Shown in pieces: positions 51,364 to 62,902 of a stretch of 64,000 nucleotides of DNA; within the stretch, counting starts at the first letter, position 1; every line of letters begins with the position of its first letter. The stretch is from Brucella cytisi (lineage in GTDB: Bacteria > Pseudomonadota > Alphaproteobacteria > Rhizobiales > Rhizobiaceae), in assembly GCA_012103075.1 (NCBI GenBank), contig JAAVLQ010000002.1, forward strand, positions 699,001 to 763,000. Reading direction: 5' to 3'. Made by a program: the position numbers and the translations under genes. A model generated the notes under the pieces. That model ran no database searches. It was not told the DNA's origin and was given only the letters and a program-made list of their open reading frames with translations.

Positions 51364-53054
51364 ATGCTGGAACGGATGATCGATCAGGGCGCAGGTCGGG
51401 AACCTGCCGACATCGTGCTGAAGGGCGGCCGTTTCTTCGATCTCGTAACCGGTGAACTTGTTGAAAGTGACATCGCAATCTGCGGTGATCGGGTTGTTGG
51501 AACATTCGGCAACTATCAGGGCAAGCATGAAATCGACATTTCCGGACGGATCGTCGTGCCGGGATTTATCGATACGCATCTTCACATAGAATCCTCCCAC
51601 GTAACGCCGCATGAGTTCGACCGGTGTGTATTGCCACAGGGCGTTACCACGGTCATTTGCGACCCGCACGAGATTGCGAATGTGCTGGGTGCTGAAGGCA
51701 TAAAGTTTTTCCTCGATAGCGCGTTGGAAACCGTCATGGATATCCGCGTGCAGCTTTCGAGCTGTGTGCCCGCGACCCATATGGAAACGTCTGGCGCCGA
51801 GCTTCTGATCGATGATCTGTTGCCTTTTGCTAACCACCCCAAGGTGATTGGTCTTGCGGAGTTCATGAACTTTCCGTGTTTCTGGCGAAAGACCCCGAAT
51901 GCATGGCGAAGCTTAAGGCGTTTCAGGGACGCCATATTGATGGTCATGCGCCGCTTCTGCGCGGGCTCGACCTGAACGGCTATATTTCCGCAGGTATTCG
52001 CACCGAACACGAGGCGACAAGTGCGGAAGAAGCGCTGGAAAAGATGCGTAAGGGCATGCATATATTGGTGCGCGAAGGGTCAGTTTCCAAGGATCTGAAA
52101 GCGCTTATGCCGATCATTACCGAGCGCCACGCGCAGTTTTTGGCACTGTGCACAGATGACCGGAATCCGCTCGATATTGCCGATCAGGGCCACCTCGATT
52201 ATCTTATCCGCACGGCGATTGCAGGCGGCGTGGAGCCGATTGCCATCTACCGGGCCGCTAGCGTTTCTGCCGCCCGCGCTTTCGGTCTTTTTGATCGCGG
52301 TCTGGTTGCGCCGGGCCAGCGTGCCGACCTCGTTGTGGTGGATAGCCTCGAAGGCTGTCACGCTGAAATCGTGTTGTCTGCGGGCAGGGTGATTTCAGAG
52401 GATTTGTTTGCCGCTCGTAAGATCGTTGCTCCTGTTGGGCGCAATAGCGTCAAGGCATCGAAAGTCAGCGCTTCCAGTTTCCGTTCGCATTCCAACAGCG
52501 GCAAGACACGTGCAATCGGTATAATTCCGGGCAAGATCATAACGGAAAGCCTCGAATTCGATCTGAAGGTTGGCCCGAACGGCGTTGAGCCCGATTTCGA
52601 AAAAAGATGTAGTCAAGATCGCCGTTGTCGAACGTCACGGCAAAATGGAAATATTGCGACCGGCTTTGTGCACGGCTTCGGCTTGAAATCAGGTGCAATC
52701 GCGTCAACCGTCAGTCATGACAGCCATAATATCTGTGTGGTTGGAACGTCAGACGAAGATATTGCTGCAGCTGCCAACCGATTGGGCGAAATTGAAGGTG
52801 GTTTCGTTGTCGTGCGAGATGGCAAGGTGTTGGCTGAAATGCCTTTGCCCATTGCCGGATTGATGAGCACCGAACCATATGAAACTGTCCGTGACCAGCT
52901 TCGCGTGCTGCGTCATGCAGCGGAAGAACTGGGTTCCGTTCTGGAGGAGCCATTCTTGCAACTGGCCTTCATCGCCTTGCCTGTGATCCCGCATCTCAAG
53001 ATCACTGACCGCGGCCTTGTGGATGTCGACAAGTTTGCATTTGTCGGGAACTGA
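51364..53054 (+). CDS. ade: Adenine deaminase (frameshifted)
   Basis: Amidohydrolase-family adenine deaminase of about 565 residues, converting adenine to hypoxanthine and ammonia. The metal motif is [19 protein letters not shown]; further signatures are [56 protein letters not shown] and [25 protein letters not shown] break near 51878 (MNFP to [10 protein letters not shown]) splits it, and a loss/gain pair near 52605-52645 garbles about ten residues ([13 protein letters not shown]). ATG start with GAGGTG upstream. It complements the purine permease at 17 kb. Confidence 0.93.
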
Positions 53055-53770
53055 TCAATGTAAGCCGCCGACACCCAGCAGTTCTTCGACGGTCTGCTGG
53101 TTTTCGGTGAGTTCTGCTGAAGTGCCAGACCACGCGATGCGCCCACGTTCCAGTATGATGACGTGATCGGCGAAATCGAGTGCACTCTGGATGCGTTGTT
53201 CGACAAGCAGAATCGTCATGTCTCCCTTTTGCGCAAGTGTCGAGAAAGCAGCCATCAGTTCTTCGCAGATGACAGGAGCAAGCCCTTCCAGCGGTTCATC
53301 GAGCAGCAGCACTGTCGGTCGCCCGAGAATGCTGCGCGCGGTGGAAAGCATCTGTTGTTCTCCCCGGAAAGCTGCGACCCAAGATTGCTGCGTCGTTCCT
53401 TAAGACGCGGAAACATCGCATAGGCTTCTTCGAGCGCATTCTTTGGTCGGTTTTTGAGGCCAACGAAGAGATTTTCTTCGACGGTGAGGGTCGGAAAAAC
53501 ATCACGAGTTTGCGGCACATAACCGAGACCGGCAATTGCGCGCGCGGCTGATGGAAGCGTGGCGATATTCTTCCCATTCAGCAGAATTTCACCGCCATAA
53601 CGGCGCGTTTGCCCTGCGATAGTGGCAAAGAGGCTGGTCTTGCCGACACCATTGCGGCCCAGAATGGCAAGTCGCGATCCCGGTTCTGCTTTGAACGATA
53701 CATTCTCGATGACGCGCGTGGGGCCGTAACCGGAGGAGAGATTGCGAATTTCAAGCGAGGCGGCACTCAT
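53055..53770 (-). CDS. LIV-type ABC transporter ATP-binding protein, LivF-like (one frameshift)
   Basis: ABC ATPase of about 239 residues of the branched-chain amino acid/aromatic acid importer class. Walker A AILGRNGVGKTSLFATIAG, YVPQTRDVFPTLTVEENL, signature LSGGEQQMLSTARSIL (restored by one base near 53356), Walker B TVLLLDEPLEGLAP and LLVEQRIQSALDFAD are seen. Its ATG overlaps the LivG-like stop codon. It is last in an operon downstream of the pca genes and corresponds by position to one ATPase of a protocatechuate importer such as pcaMNVWX. Confidence 0.92.
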
Positions 53771-54515
53771 TGCGCATAGCTCCCGAGATAGGCTTCGCGG
53801 ACGCGGGCATCCTGCACGACGTCTTCCGGCAATCCGTCAAAGATCACAGTTCCGGCAGCTAGAACGACCACACGCTTTGCGAAGCGAAAACGAGGTCCAT
53901 ATCGTGCTCGATCATGAGTACGGCCAGATCGGCCGGTAGTCGGTCGAGCGCTTCCTCAATGCGGCCCGTGTCGCTCTGTGGAACACCCGCAGCTGGTTCA
54001 TCAAGCAGCAGAACTTTGGGTCGAAGCGCCAATGCAAGTGCAATCTCCAGAAGCCGCTGTTGGCCATATGCGATCTCACTCACCCGCAACTGTCCGAGGT
54101 GCAGAAGCCCGAGCGCATCGAGAATATCGCGCACTTCATCCATGACTTCAGGCATTTTGCGATAGTTTCCGAGAATACGTCCTGTCTTGCCTTCGCGTTG
54201 CAAAACAGCAAGAGCCACGTGTTCTTCAGGCGTCATGTCGAAGAAGAGACGGGTAACCTGAAATGAGCGCACCAGTCCGCGCCTGACACGTTGCATTGCG
54301 TTGAGCAGGGAGATGTTCTCGCCACCCAATGTCACAGTACCAGAAGTCGCCGTGAGGTTGCCTGTAACCAGATTGACGAAAGTGGTCTTGCCCGCTCCAT
54401 TGGGACCAATGAGGGCGACGCGGTCGCCTTTCGCCATACTGAGCGAAACATCGTTTGTAACCGCCAGACCGCCGAAACTCTTGTGCAGTTTCGTTACTTC
54501 AAACACGGTGCTCAT
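53767..54515 (-). CDS. LIV-type ABC transporter ATP-binding protein, LivG-like (one frameshift)
   Basis: ABC ATPase of about 249 residues. Walker A IGPNGAGKTTFVNLVTGNL, GLVRSFQVTRLFFDMTPEEHV, the signature-like VSEIAYGQQRLLEIALALA, Walker B VLLLDEPAAGVPQSD and MIEHDMDLVF identify the LivG class. One base is missing near 53882; restoring it gives RFAKRVVVLAAGTVIFDGLP and an end at GSYAQ overlapping the next gene. The gene overlaps the permease upstream by four bases. Confidence 0.92.
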
Positions 54516-55497
54516 TTGCGGCGCGCCTTCTTTTCAAAGTAATAGACGACGGTTCCATAGAGGCCACGCGGCGCGAATAGCACGACGGCGATCAGCAGAG
54601 CCCCAACCATTGTAAGCCAGTGGAAGGGGCTCGCAGCAGAGACGAGGTCTTCGAACCACATGAAGACAACTGTGCCGATCAGTCCTCCGAACAGCGATCC
54701 TGTGCCACCGAGAACCAGCATTACCAAAGCTTCCGCCGACATGGTGAAGCTAAGACTGTCTAGTCCGACAACCTGCGTTGAAATGGCGTTCAGCGCGCCA
54801 CCGATGCCAGCAACAGCACCCGAAACGACATACATACGAAGCTGTGCTGACTGGACCGAAGCACCCATGGCATGAATGCGGATCGGGTCTTCTTTCACAC
54901 CTCGGCAAAGCATACCGAAGGGTGAACGAACAACATAACGTAGGAAGATGAACGAAACGAGCAGCAGGATTACGGCGTAGATATAGACTGTGTGTCCGTA
55001 GAGATCGAACTCGAATATGCCGAAGATCGGATCGGGCGAAATGCCGCTTAGCCCATCACTGCCGCCGGTCCAGCTTGATGCTTTGTTTGCAGCTTCGTGG
55101 AACAGATGGACAACGGCAATCGACAGAACGAGCTGTGCGAGGCCGTGCGCGCGCAGAATAACGGCGCCAGAAACAAGTCCGGTGATAGCTCCTGCAACGA
55201 GACCGATAAGTGTCATCAGGATCGGGTCGGTAAGACCGAAATGGGCGGCGGCGATGCCGGCACCATAGGCACCAGCGCCAAACAAAGCAGCATGGCCGAG
55301 CGTTGCTATACCGCAATAGCCCGTCACCAGATCGAGTGACAATACGAGCAAGGCAATGGCAATGATGCGTGTCAGCAGCGCCAGATTATCGGGGAACAAA
55401 ACCAGCCGCAAATACTGGCAGCGATAATTGCTGCTACGCCAACAAGACCCGCATAGGAGTGACAGTGTTGGGAGAGAGCTTGTGTCATGTCGGTCAT
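54512..55497 (-). CDS. LIV-type ABC transporter permease, LivM-like (frameshifted near the start)
   Basis: Inner-membrane permease of about 328 residues. The LivM core (LALLTRIIAIALLVLSLDLVTGYCGIATLGHAALFGAGAYGAG) and later HFGLTDPILMTLIGLVAGA and GGTGSLFGGLIGTVVFMWFEDL are clear, with a basic C terminus. In the raw sequence it appears fused to the preceding permease in one long frame; correction places an ATG (MTDMTQALSQHCHSYAGLVG) overlapping the LivH-like stop, and a second indel near 55400 rejoins the frame. It partners the LivH-like permease. Confidence 0.9.
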
Positions 55498-56360
55498 TTT
55501 TGGCCAGCCTTCCTGCAAGACCGCGCGGGAACAGCGTCACAATGACGATCACTGCCAGATAGAAGAAGAACTCGCCATATTCCGGTGCGGGTAACGACCG
55601 GTTGTATCGATTGCTCCGAGCAGGAGGCAAGCAATCAGCGCTCGGTATGGAGCCTGCGCCGCCGACAGAGACAACAACCAGAAATGTCACCATGTAGCGG
55701 AGTGCATAGTAGGGTTCGACAGGTAGAAGTTCGGCGCCGACAACACCGCCGAACGCTGCGAGCCCAATGGCAAGCGCAAAGCTGACGGCATAAACGATTT
55801 CCGTTCGTACACCCCCGGGCTGCCGCCATGTTGGCATTATCTACGGCAGCGCGCAGTTTCACGCCGAAGGCAGTACGTTCAATGATATACCAGAGGCCAA
55901 AAGCTACCGCGAAGCCGCACCCGATTGCAAAGATGCGATGCTTGGCAATTGCCCGAAAGCCGAGATCGACAGATCCACGCAACATTTCAGGCAAAGGAAT
56001 AGTCTTCAGTGTTGGTCCGAATATATAGTTGGTGAGACCGATAATGCAGAAAGTGATGCCGATGGTCATCAGCACCTGTGTCAGTTCAGGCGCTCCATAA
56101 ATGCGCCGATAGAGCAATCTCTCCACGGGAACGGCGATTAACATCGTGCCTACGACGGCGATGATGATCGCAAAGCCGTAATTGAGGCCAAGCTGCTGGA
56201 CAGCATAGGATGCAAAATAGCCGCCAATCATTGCAAATGCGCCGTGAGCGAGATTGACGACGCGCATCAAGCCCATGGTGACCGAAAGGCCGATGGAAAT
56301 GACGAAAAGCACCATGCCATAGGCGAGGGCATCAACGGCAATGCTGAGCACAGTCTGCAT
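55494..56360 (-). CDS. LIV-type ABC transporter permease, LivH-like (frameshifted)
   Basis: Inner-membrane permease of about 289 residues. It begins MQTVLSIAVDALAYGMVLFV, then GLSVTMGLMRVVNLAHGAFAMIGGYFASY, the LivH signature, and IERTAFGVKLRAAVDNANMAAA. Breaks near 55817, 55640 and 55499 disturb the C-terminal half (GVVGAELLPVEPYYALRYMVTFLVVVSVGG, PEYGEFFFYLAVIVIV). Adding one A near 55499 produces the ending LAKK with TGA overlapping the next ATG, a typical coupling. Confidence 0.9.
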
Positions 56361-56376
56361 TGAGTGGTCCTGTTGA

Positions 56377-56414
56377 GCGCATCCCGAAAAGCACGAAAAA
56401 GTTTTCGGGTGCGC
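56377..56414. repeat. Palindromic intergenic repeat (RIME-like)
   Basis: A near-perfect inverted repeat, GCGCATCCCGAAAA and TTTTCGGGTGCGC, around an 11-base centre. It lies between the binding-protein gene and the LivH-like permease gene. The sequence resembles the rhizobial intergenic mosaic (RIME) class with CCCGAAAA arms. It could act as an RNA-stability hairpin that adjusts binding-protein versus permease expression. Confidence 0.6.
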
Positions 56415-56493
56415 GTTAAAATAAGCAGTTATGAGCTATGAGCGCGCTTTACGCCCGGTCAGGCGTCAAGGCGTTAACTCTTGAATGCCGGAG

Positions 56494-57664
56494 TTACTGA
56501 GCTTTTAGGCCGGGGTCGCCCTGCTTCTCGAAGGTTTGAATTTCCTTGTTATAGTAAGTGCCGTCATCAGCCTTGGCTACTTCGCGCAGATAGATGTTCT
56601 GCGTCATATGGCGGCTTTCGGGATCGATGGATACAGGGCCGCGAGGGCTGATCCATTCCATGCCTTTCACGGCCTCTACCGCCTTTTCAGCATCTTTTTC
56701 ACCGCCTGTCACTTCGATCATCTTGTAGATGACATGCATGCCATCATAAGCGCCGACCGAAGGGAAGGACAACTCCACAGGATTGCCGATAGCCTTTCGG
56801 GCTTCTTCGACAAACTTCTTGTTCTCTGGCGAGTCATGCGAGACTGCGTAGTGGAAAGTCGTCAGAACACCAAGAGCATTTTCTCCAAGCGCCGGAAGAT
56901 CGGATTCCTGTGTCAGGTCACCGGAGCAAAAGCTGAATGCCCGAGCCTTTCAATCCGTTGTCGACATAGGATTTCATAAAGCCGAGCGTGGTTGGTCCAG
57001 ACGGCAGAAAAGCAAACACTCCTTGCGCGCCAGAGTCTTTGATACGCTGCATGATAGGGCTGAAATCGTTCGTAGCGAGCGGCATCCGAATAGCTTCGAC
57101 CACTTCGCCACCGGCTTCTGTGAACGCTGCCTTGAAAGCGTTTTCCGCATCCACTCCCGGCCCGTAATCGCTGACAACCGAGATGACTTTCTTCACGCCC
57201 TTGTCGAGTGCAACCTTAGCGATCGGGGTTGACGTTTGCCATGTGGTGAACGAGGTGCGCACCACATAAGGGCTCTTCGTTACAATGGAAGAGGTGGCGG
57301 CATTCATGACGACCATCGGCACATTGCCTTGTTTGAGAATGGGGGTAACTGCCATGGCGTCAGGGGTGAAATAGAAGCCAGCAAGATACTGCACGCCTTC
57401 CTTGACCACGAGTTCCTGTGCAAGCGCCTTCGATTGCGCTGGATCGGCCTGCGGCACATCACGATAAACGATCTCGACAGTGTCACCGCCGATCGTATTG
57501 CCGTGCTCTGTCATATAGGCGTCGATGCCGGCCTTGAAGTTCTTGCCCTGAAGAGCAAACGGGCCTGAAAATGGACCAATGACGCCGACTTTCACCACAT
57601 CGGCATAAGCTGCTGATGTTGTGAGTGAAAAGACCGCGAGCGCGGTTAATGCGATTTTCTTCAT
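56494..57664 (-). CDS. LIV-type ABC transporter substrate-binding protein, probable aromatic acid receptor (one frameshift)
   Basis: Periplasmic binding protein, type I fold, about 390 residues. A Sec signal peptide (MKKIALTALAVFSLTTSAAYA) precedes VVKVGVIGPFSGPFALQGKNFKAGIDAYM; later segments are QYLAGFYFTPDAMAVTPIL, NAATSSIVTKSPYVVRTSFTTWQ and DYGPGVDAENAF. One break near 56935 separates the C-terminal half (FPSVGAYDGMHVIYKMIEVTGG). A PcaQ-type box about 125 bases upstream and the adjacent pcaB gene suggest it binds protocatechuate or 4-hydroxybenzoate, like PcaM of Sinorhizobium, and not branched-chain amino acids. Confidence 0.88.
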
Positions 57665-57782
57665 GTTCTCCTCCCTATCGCCCACCATTCCCGCGCGTGA
57701 CCGTCTCGTCGCAACAGGGAATGTCCTGATTTCAGCATGCCTATCTAATTGGTCATGTAAAATGAAAAATTCCTTATAAACG

Positions 57783-57798
57783 ATACCCGGATGGTTAT
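57783..57798 (-). promoter_or_regulatory. PcaQ-type box upstream of the ABC importer operon
   Basis: On the minus strand the sequence is ATAACC-ATCC-GGGTAT, matching the rhizobial PcaQ site ATAACC-N4-GGTTAA in nine of twelve defined positions. It overlaps the pcaB stop codon and lies about 120 bases before the binding-protein start, so the importer could have its own PcaQ-dependent promoter. Confidence 0.55.
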
Positions 57799-58859
57799 GT
57801 GTCCGAGAATTGTTCGTTTCCGATTCGAACCACCTTATCGATCAGGATTGATGCAATCTTGAGTGCACTGCCAGTCGACGCAACAATTTGCGGCAGGATC
57901 ATCCATTCGATCATCCAAGCCGCGCCTGAGCGCTCCTGCTCGTGCACCATAGCCTGATGCAACCCACCCATTTGGGCCGCGTTGAAACGGGCAAGGCTGA
58001 CCAGTATCTCTGCCGACACCGGATTTTGCTTGTGCGGCATGGCGGATGAACCGCCGCCGCCTGTCAAGGAGAGTTCGGTGCCCAGTTCAGCCATAAGCGC
58101 AATATCTTGCCCGAATTTTCCAAGAGTACCCGTGATGAGCGAAAGCAGATTGCCGAACTCGACAATGAAGGTCCGCTGGCTATGCCATTGCGGGCTATCG
58201 TGCAATCCGAGCCTATCAGCCAGCAAAGCACGCAGAACCGGTGCCTGATCACCGAATTTTTCAAGCGTTCCGGCTGCACCTCCGAACTGTACGGGAAAGA
58301 CGATGGTGTTCAGTTTGGTCTCATAAGCGCTGAGCGGGTTTTTCCAGCTTGAGATGCGGTCCGATACGGTGATCGGAATAGCGGATTGCATACGTGTATA
58401 ACCGGTCAGGATATTCCTTCCAAACGTCGCATCAACCCAATCGAAACGCTGCGTGAGTTGCTGAATTCGCCCATAAAGAATTGTACTTGCGTGTTTCAGC
58501 CGCAAAATCAGGCTCGTATCGATGACATCCCGGCTCGTCGCGCCGAAATGAACGTATTCGCCGTAATCCGTTCCGACCGCCAGACGCAGTTCCTTCACGA
58601 ATGAAGGAATGACAACCCCGTCACGTGTAGTCGCTGTTGCCAGATTGGATAGGTTGGGTTCGAACGTTTCTGAGGCTTGTTTGATCGCTTGTCCTGCCTC
58701 GACCGGTATCAAGCCGAGCCCCGCTTGAGCTTCGGCCAGAGCCGCTTCAAAGCGCAACATCTCGGCAATATCAGCCGCCGCAGTAAACAGGCTCAATATC
58801 TCTTCGTCGTCGCCGAAAAGCTGTGCCAGAAACGGATGTTCGAAGACCGAGATGCTCAT
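57795..58859 (-). CDS. pcaB: 3-Carboxy-cis,cis-muconate cycloisomerase PcaB
   Basis: Intact 354-residue member of the fumarase/aspartase superfamily. The signature GGSSAMPHKQNPVSAE is complete; VHFGATSRDVIDTSLILRLKHA and the PVQFGGAAGTLEKFG segment match PcaB. It lactonises 3-carboxymuconate to gamma-carboxymuconolactone in the protocatechuate branch of the beta-ketoadipate pathway. It is shorter than Pseudomonas PcaB but like rhizobial ones. It is last in pcaDCHGB, 3 bases after the restored pcaG stop. Confidence 0.95.
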   Translation of the reverse strand: MSISVFEHPFLAQLFGDDEEILSLFTAAADIAEMLRFEAALAEAQAGLGLIPVEAGQAIKQASETFEPNLSNLATATTRDGVVIPSFVKELRLAVGTDYGEYVHFGATSRDVIDTSLILRLKHASTILYGRIQQLTQRFDWVDATFGRNILTGYTRMQSAIPITVSDRISSWKNPLSAYETKLNTIVFPVQFGGAAGTLEKFGDQAPVLRALLADRLGLHDSPQWHSQRTFIVEFGNLLSLITGTLGKFGQDIALMAELGTELSLTGGGGSSAMPHKQNPVSAEILVSLARFNAAQMGGLHQAMVHEQERSGAAWMIEWMILPQIVASTGSALKIASILIDKVVRIGNEQFSDT

Positions 58860-58862
58860 GCG

Positions 58863-59480
58863 TCAAATATCGAAAAAAGACAGTTTCTTTCTCGCCCTGT
58901 AAGTGGATGTCAAAATGATAGACGCTACCATCACGCTGACCGATCAATGTTTGCACCCGGTTGCGATGTTCGATGCGTGCAAGGACCGGGTCCTCTGCAT
59001 TCGCATCGGCTTCATCGGAAAAATACATCCGCGTCTGCAGTCCGAGATTAATGCCGCGGGCCACGATCCACAAGGTAACGTGTGGTGCCATGAGGCGGCC
59101 ATCTTTGAAAGAAACGCGGCGGGTTTGATCGTCTCGAAAGTGAACTCGCCCGTGTCCATATGGCTCGGACAACGGCCCCATCCACGAAAGCCGGGCTCGG
59201 CCTTGCCGCCGGTTTCGGAGGGGCTGTTATAGAGGCCCTTCGCATCAGCCTGCCATATTTCTATCAGCGCATCGCGGAGTGGTGCGCCCATGCCATCGAT
59301 GACATGGCCCTTGATAGTGATCCGTTCGCCTGTCGTCTTCTCTTCATAGAGAGGACCGGAGCCGAGATCCTGCTCGAAAATGCCGTTGATGCCGACAAAA
59401 TTGGGTGTCAATCCGATATGGACGTAAGGGCCCGCAGTCTGTGATACGGTTTCTTTGAGGTAGCCGAGAGGTTGCACCAT
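58863..59480 (-). CDS. pcaG: Protocatechuate 3,4-dioxygenase alpha subunit PcaG (two frameshifts)
   Basis: Alpha subunit of the Fe(III) intradiol dioxygenase, about 205 residues. It shows SQTAGPYVHIGLTPNF, GHVIDGMGAPLRDALIEIWQADAKG and FRGWGRCPSHMDTGEFTFETIKPA; one break near 59100 changes frame into FKDGRLMAPHVTLWIVARGINLGL. Near 58873 an extra T in a T6 run hides the natural ending ETVFFDI. The subunit lacks the iron ligands carried by PcaH. The ATG is 2 bases past the restored pcaH stop. Confidence 0.93.
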
Positions 59481-59481
59481 A

Positions 59482-60627
<1,146 letters not shown>

Positions 60628-60641
60628 GGCTACTCTCCATG

Positions 60642-61432
60642 TTAGAATCTGTTTGAAATAAAGTTGCGCAACAGCGAGGCATAGGCATCGGGCTGTTCAA
60701 CGCAGGGAATGTGACCGCTGGCGGCAATCTCTGCGAAATCTGCTTCAGGAATAAGACTTGCCAGTTCGCGCACAAGGGTAGGCGGCGTGGAGCCGTCCTG
60801 ATCACCGACCAGACAAAGTGTTGGCACCGAAATAGTTCTGGCTACTTCGGTTAAATCCGCTTCACGCAGCGCGGCACAGGTGGCCGCATAGCCGTCGAGC
60901 GGTTGCCGAACGAACATATTGCAATAGGCACGATAGGCAGGATTATCGGAGCGTCGATAGTCCGACGTGAACCAGCGGGGCATCGTCGCGTCGAGGATGC
61001 TTGAAAGGCCATCCTGCTGAATAGCAGCTATGCGCGCGTCCCACATCGCTGCTGTACCGATCTTGTGAGCGGTGTTGGACAAAACGAGTCCGGTCACCAG
61101 ATCGGGGCGCGCTGCATAAACACCTTGCGCAATCAGTCCACCGACGGAAAGACCGCAAATGATCGCCCGTTTTATCGAGAGCTTGCCGAGCAGGTTGATG
61201 AGGTCGGTCGCAAGGAGTTCGATTGTGTAGGGGTGGCTCCGACATCTGAAAGGCCGTGGCCGCGCTTATCATAAACGAGCGTCGATACGTCGTTGCGCAG
61301 GCGTGCGCGAACTTCATCCCATATCCGGAAATCTGTTCCGAGCGAATTGATGAAAACCAGAACAGGCTTCTCTGCGGCTACTGGCTGGAAATCATAATGG
61401 ATGACGACGTCGTTTACGGATGCGAACTGCAC
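60642..61432 (-). CDS. pcaD: 3-Oxoadipate enol-lactonase PcaD (one frameshift)
   Basis: Alpha/beta hydrolase of about 263 residues. It begins MQFASVNDVVIHYDFQPV; VFINSLGTDFRIWD forms the oxyanion region, GLSVGG carries the nucleophile Ser, LVGDQDGSTPP the Asp and ASGHIPCVEQP the His. One base is missing near 61230; the restored text reads GATPYTIELLATDLINLLG. It hydrolyses the enol-lactone to beta-ketoadipate. It is first in pcaDCHGB and divergent from pcaQ. The downstream genes pcaIJ and pcaF are not in the window. Confidence 0.94.
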
Positions 61433-61503
61433 AGCTTTCTCCTCTTACATCGCACTGTCGTGCTTTGAACTGGTTAAGTAAAATGATATTATTGACAAAA
61501 ATC

Positions 61504-61519
61504 ATAACTACAGGGTTAT
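61504..61519. promoter_or_regulatory. PcaQ-binding box in the pcaD-pcaQ intergenic region
   Basis: ATAACT-ACAG-GGTTAT is a near-perfect dyad in the 93-bp gap between divergent pcaD and pcaQ, matching the rhizobial PcaQ site ATAACC-N4-GGTTAA and the LysR T-N11-A pattern. It is about 80 bases upstream of the pcaD start and just before the pcaQ start, so it can activate the pca operon and autoregulate pcaQ. Confidence 0.75.
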
Positions 61520-61525
61520 AGATAA

Positions 61526-62444
61526 GTGATTGGGAACAGGATCAAATTTCGCCATCTGCATACGTTTGTTGAGGTTGCGCGACAGAAGAGTGTAGTCAAG
61601 GCCTCCGAACTCCTGAGTATCAGCCAACCAGCAGTGACCAAGACGATGCGTGAGCTGGAGGAGATTCTGGGCGTTCCAGTAGTGGAACGCGATGGTCGTG
61701 GCATAAGGATAACGCGGTTCGGTGAAGTATTCCTGCGTCATGCTGGGACGGCTTTTGACCGCCTTGCGGCAGGGGCTGGATTCCCGTGTCGCAAGAATTG
61801 GATGGATCAGGACCGCCTATTCGTATTGGCGCCTTGCCGACAGTCTCAACACGCATCATGCCGAAAGCGATGAGCCTGTTTCTCGCGGAAAGAACGTCTA
61901 GCCGTGTAAAAATCGTTACGGGTGAAAATGCTGTTCTTCTCGAGCAGCTACGGGTTGGTGATCTCGATCTGGTTGTAGGTCGGCTTGCCGCGCCAGAAAA
62001 GATGACCGGTTTTTCATTCGAGCATCTTTATTCGGAGCAGGTTCGATTTCTTGTCAGGACAGGGCATCCCCTGACGGACGGACGCGCGGTTTTCGAGCAT
62101 CTGGCCGACTACCCGGTTCTGATGCCGACACGCAATTCAATCATTCGCCCGTTTGTGGATCGTTTGCTGATTACAAACGGTATAGGTGCCCCCTGCCAGT
62201 TCAGATTGAGACCGTTTCCGATGCGTTCGGACGTGCTTTCGTCCGCGACAGTGATGCGGTGTGGATCATTTCAGAAGGTGTTGCTGCCAGAGATGTATCT
62301 GAAGGCAAGCTTGTCGCTCTTTCCATCGATACAAGCGAAACGACAGGTCCGGTAGGGTTGACCATGCGAACTGACACGACACAGACGGCCGCTATGCAAA
62401 TTCTGATCCAGACGTTGCGCGAAGCTGCTGGTATGAAGCTCTAG
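61526..62444 (+). CDS. pcaQ: LysR-type activator PcaQ (two frameshifts)
   Basis: LysR regulator of about 306 residues. The N-terminal helix-turn-helix reads IKFRHLHTFVEVARQKSVVKASELLSISQPAVTKTMRELEEILG, typical of PcaQ. The effector domain shows PIRIGALPTVSTRIMPKAM, GDLDLVVGRLAAPEKMTGF and AVWIISEGVAARDVSEGKLV. Breaks near 61780 and 62195 split it. GTG start. In rhizobia PcaQ activates pcaDCHGB with beta-carboxymuconate as co-inducer. Its TAG stop lies within the target-site duplication of the MITE-like insert. Confidence 0.92.
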
Positions 62445-62714
62445 GGGCAGGACCTACTAACTGGGTGAAAATGGTGTGAGGCCATCCGTTTGGATACGAG
62501 GAGAAAAGGCGAAGGAAATGTGGTCATTTTCGAGCCTTTTCGACACTGTAGCCAAGTGGATGGACCACATCCTCCGACACCGAAATGCCAAGGCTGGTCT
62601 CGGCGATCTGCGGCGTCGAACCGCTCGACCGGGGAACCACCCCGTTCTTCGCGTCTCTCCCGGCAGCTCTTGTCATTTCAGGCGCCATTTCCATCAAATT
62701 AGTAGGTCCTGACC
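62445..62714. mobile_element. 270-bp MITE-like element with IS5-type target site
   Basis: Inverted termini of 16 bp differ at one position: GGGCAGGACCTACTAA at the left, and GGTCAGGACCTACTAA as the reverse complement of the right end. Each end is flanked by CTAG, fitting the YTAR target duplication of IS5-family elements. Inside there is no transposase; only short frames such as 62476-62712, which I do not regard as genes. This looks like a non-autonomous derivative mobilised by an IS elsewhere. It landed exactly at the pcaQ stop codon without destroying it. Confidence 0.8.
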
Positions 62715-62725
62715 CTAGAGATTAC

Positions 62726-62795
62726 GCGCGGTCAGCGACCCAAATAAGGTAGCTGACCGCGCTAGTTGCAAGAAGTTCTGGCCGGAACTTCTTGC
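62726..62795. terminator. Two tandem long hairpins between the MITE and pobA
   Basis: A perfect 11-bp inverted repeat (GCGCGGTCAGC with GCTGACCGCGC, 15-base loop) is followed by a second one (GCAAGAAGTTC with GAACTTCTTGC, 6-base loop). They lie between the converging pcaQ and pobA genes and probably stop transcription from both sides. The remaining stretch to pobA is AT-rich and without ORFs. Confidence 0.6.
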
Positions 62796-62902
62796 TGGGG
62801 GTCGATTGGCAATAAAACTCTACATCAATTCTAAAATAAATCATCAGTTTTATATGTTTTATTAAATAGTATTAGTTACGTCTAATTTATAGTATTCACC
62901 GT

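Noticed and set aside
62476..62712. Short ORFs inside the MITE-like element
   Set aside because: They show no transposase or other domain and are limited by the inverted ends. They are probably chance frames in a non-autonomous element.
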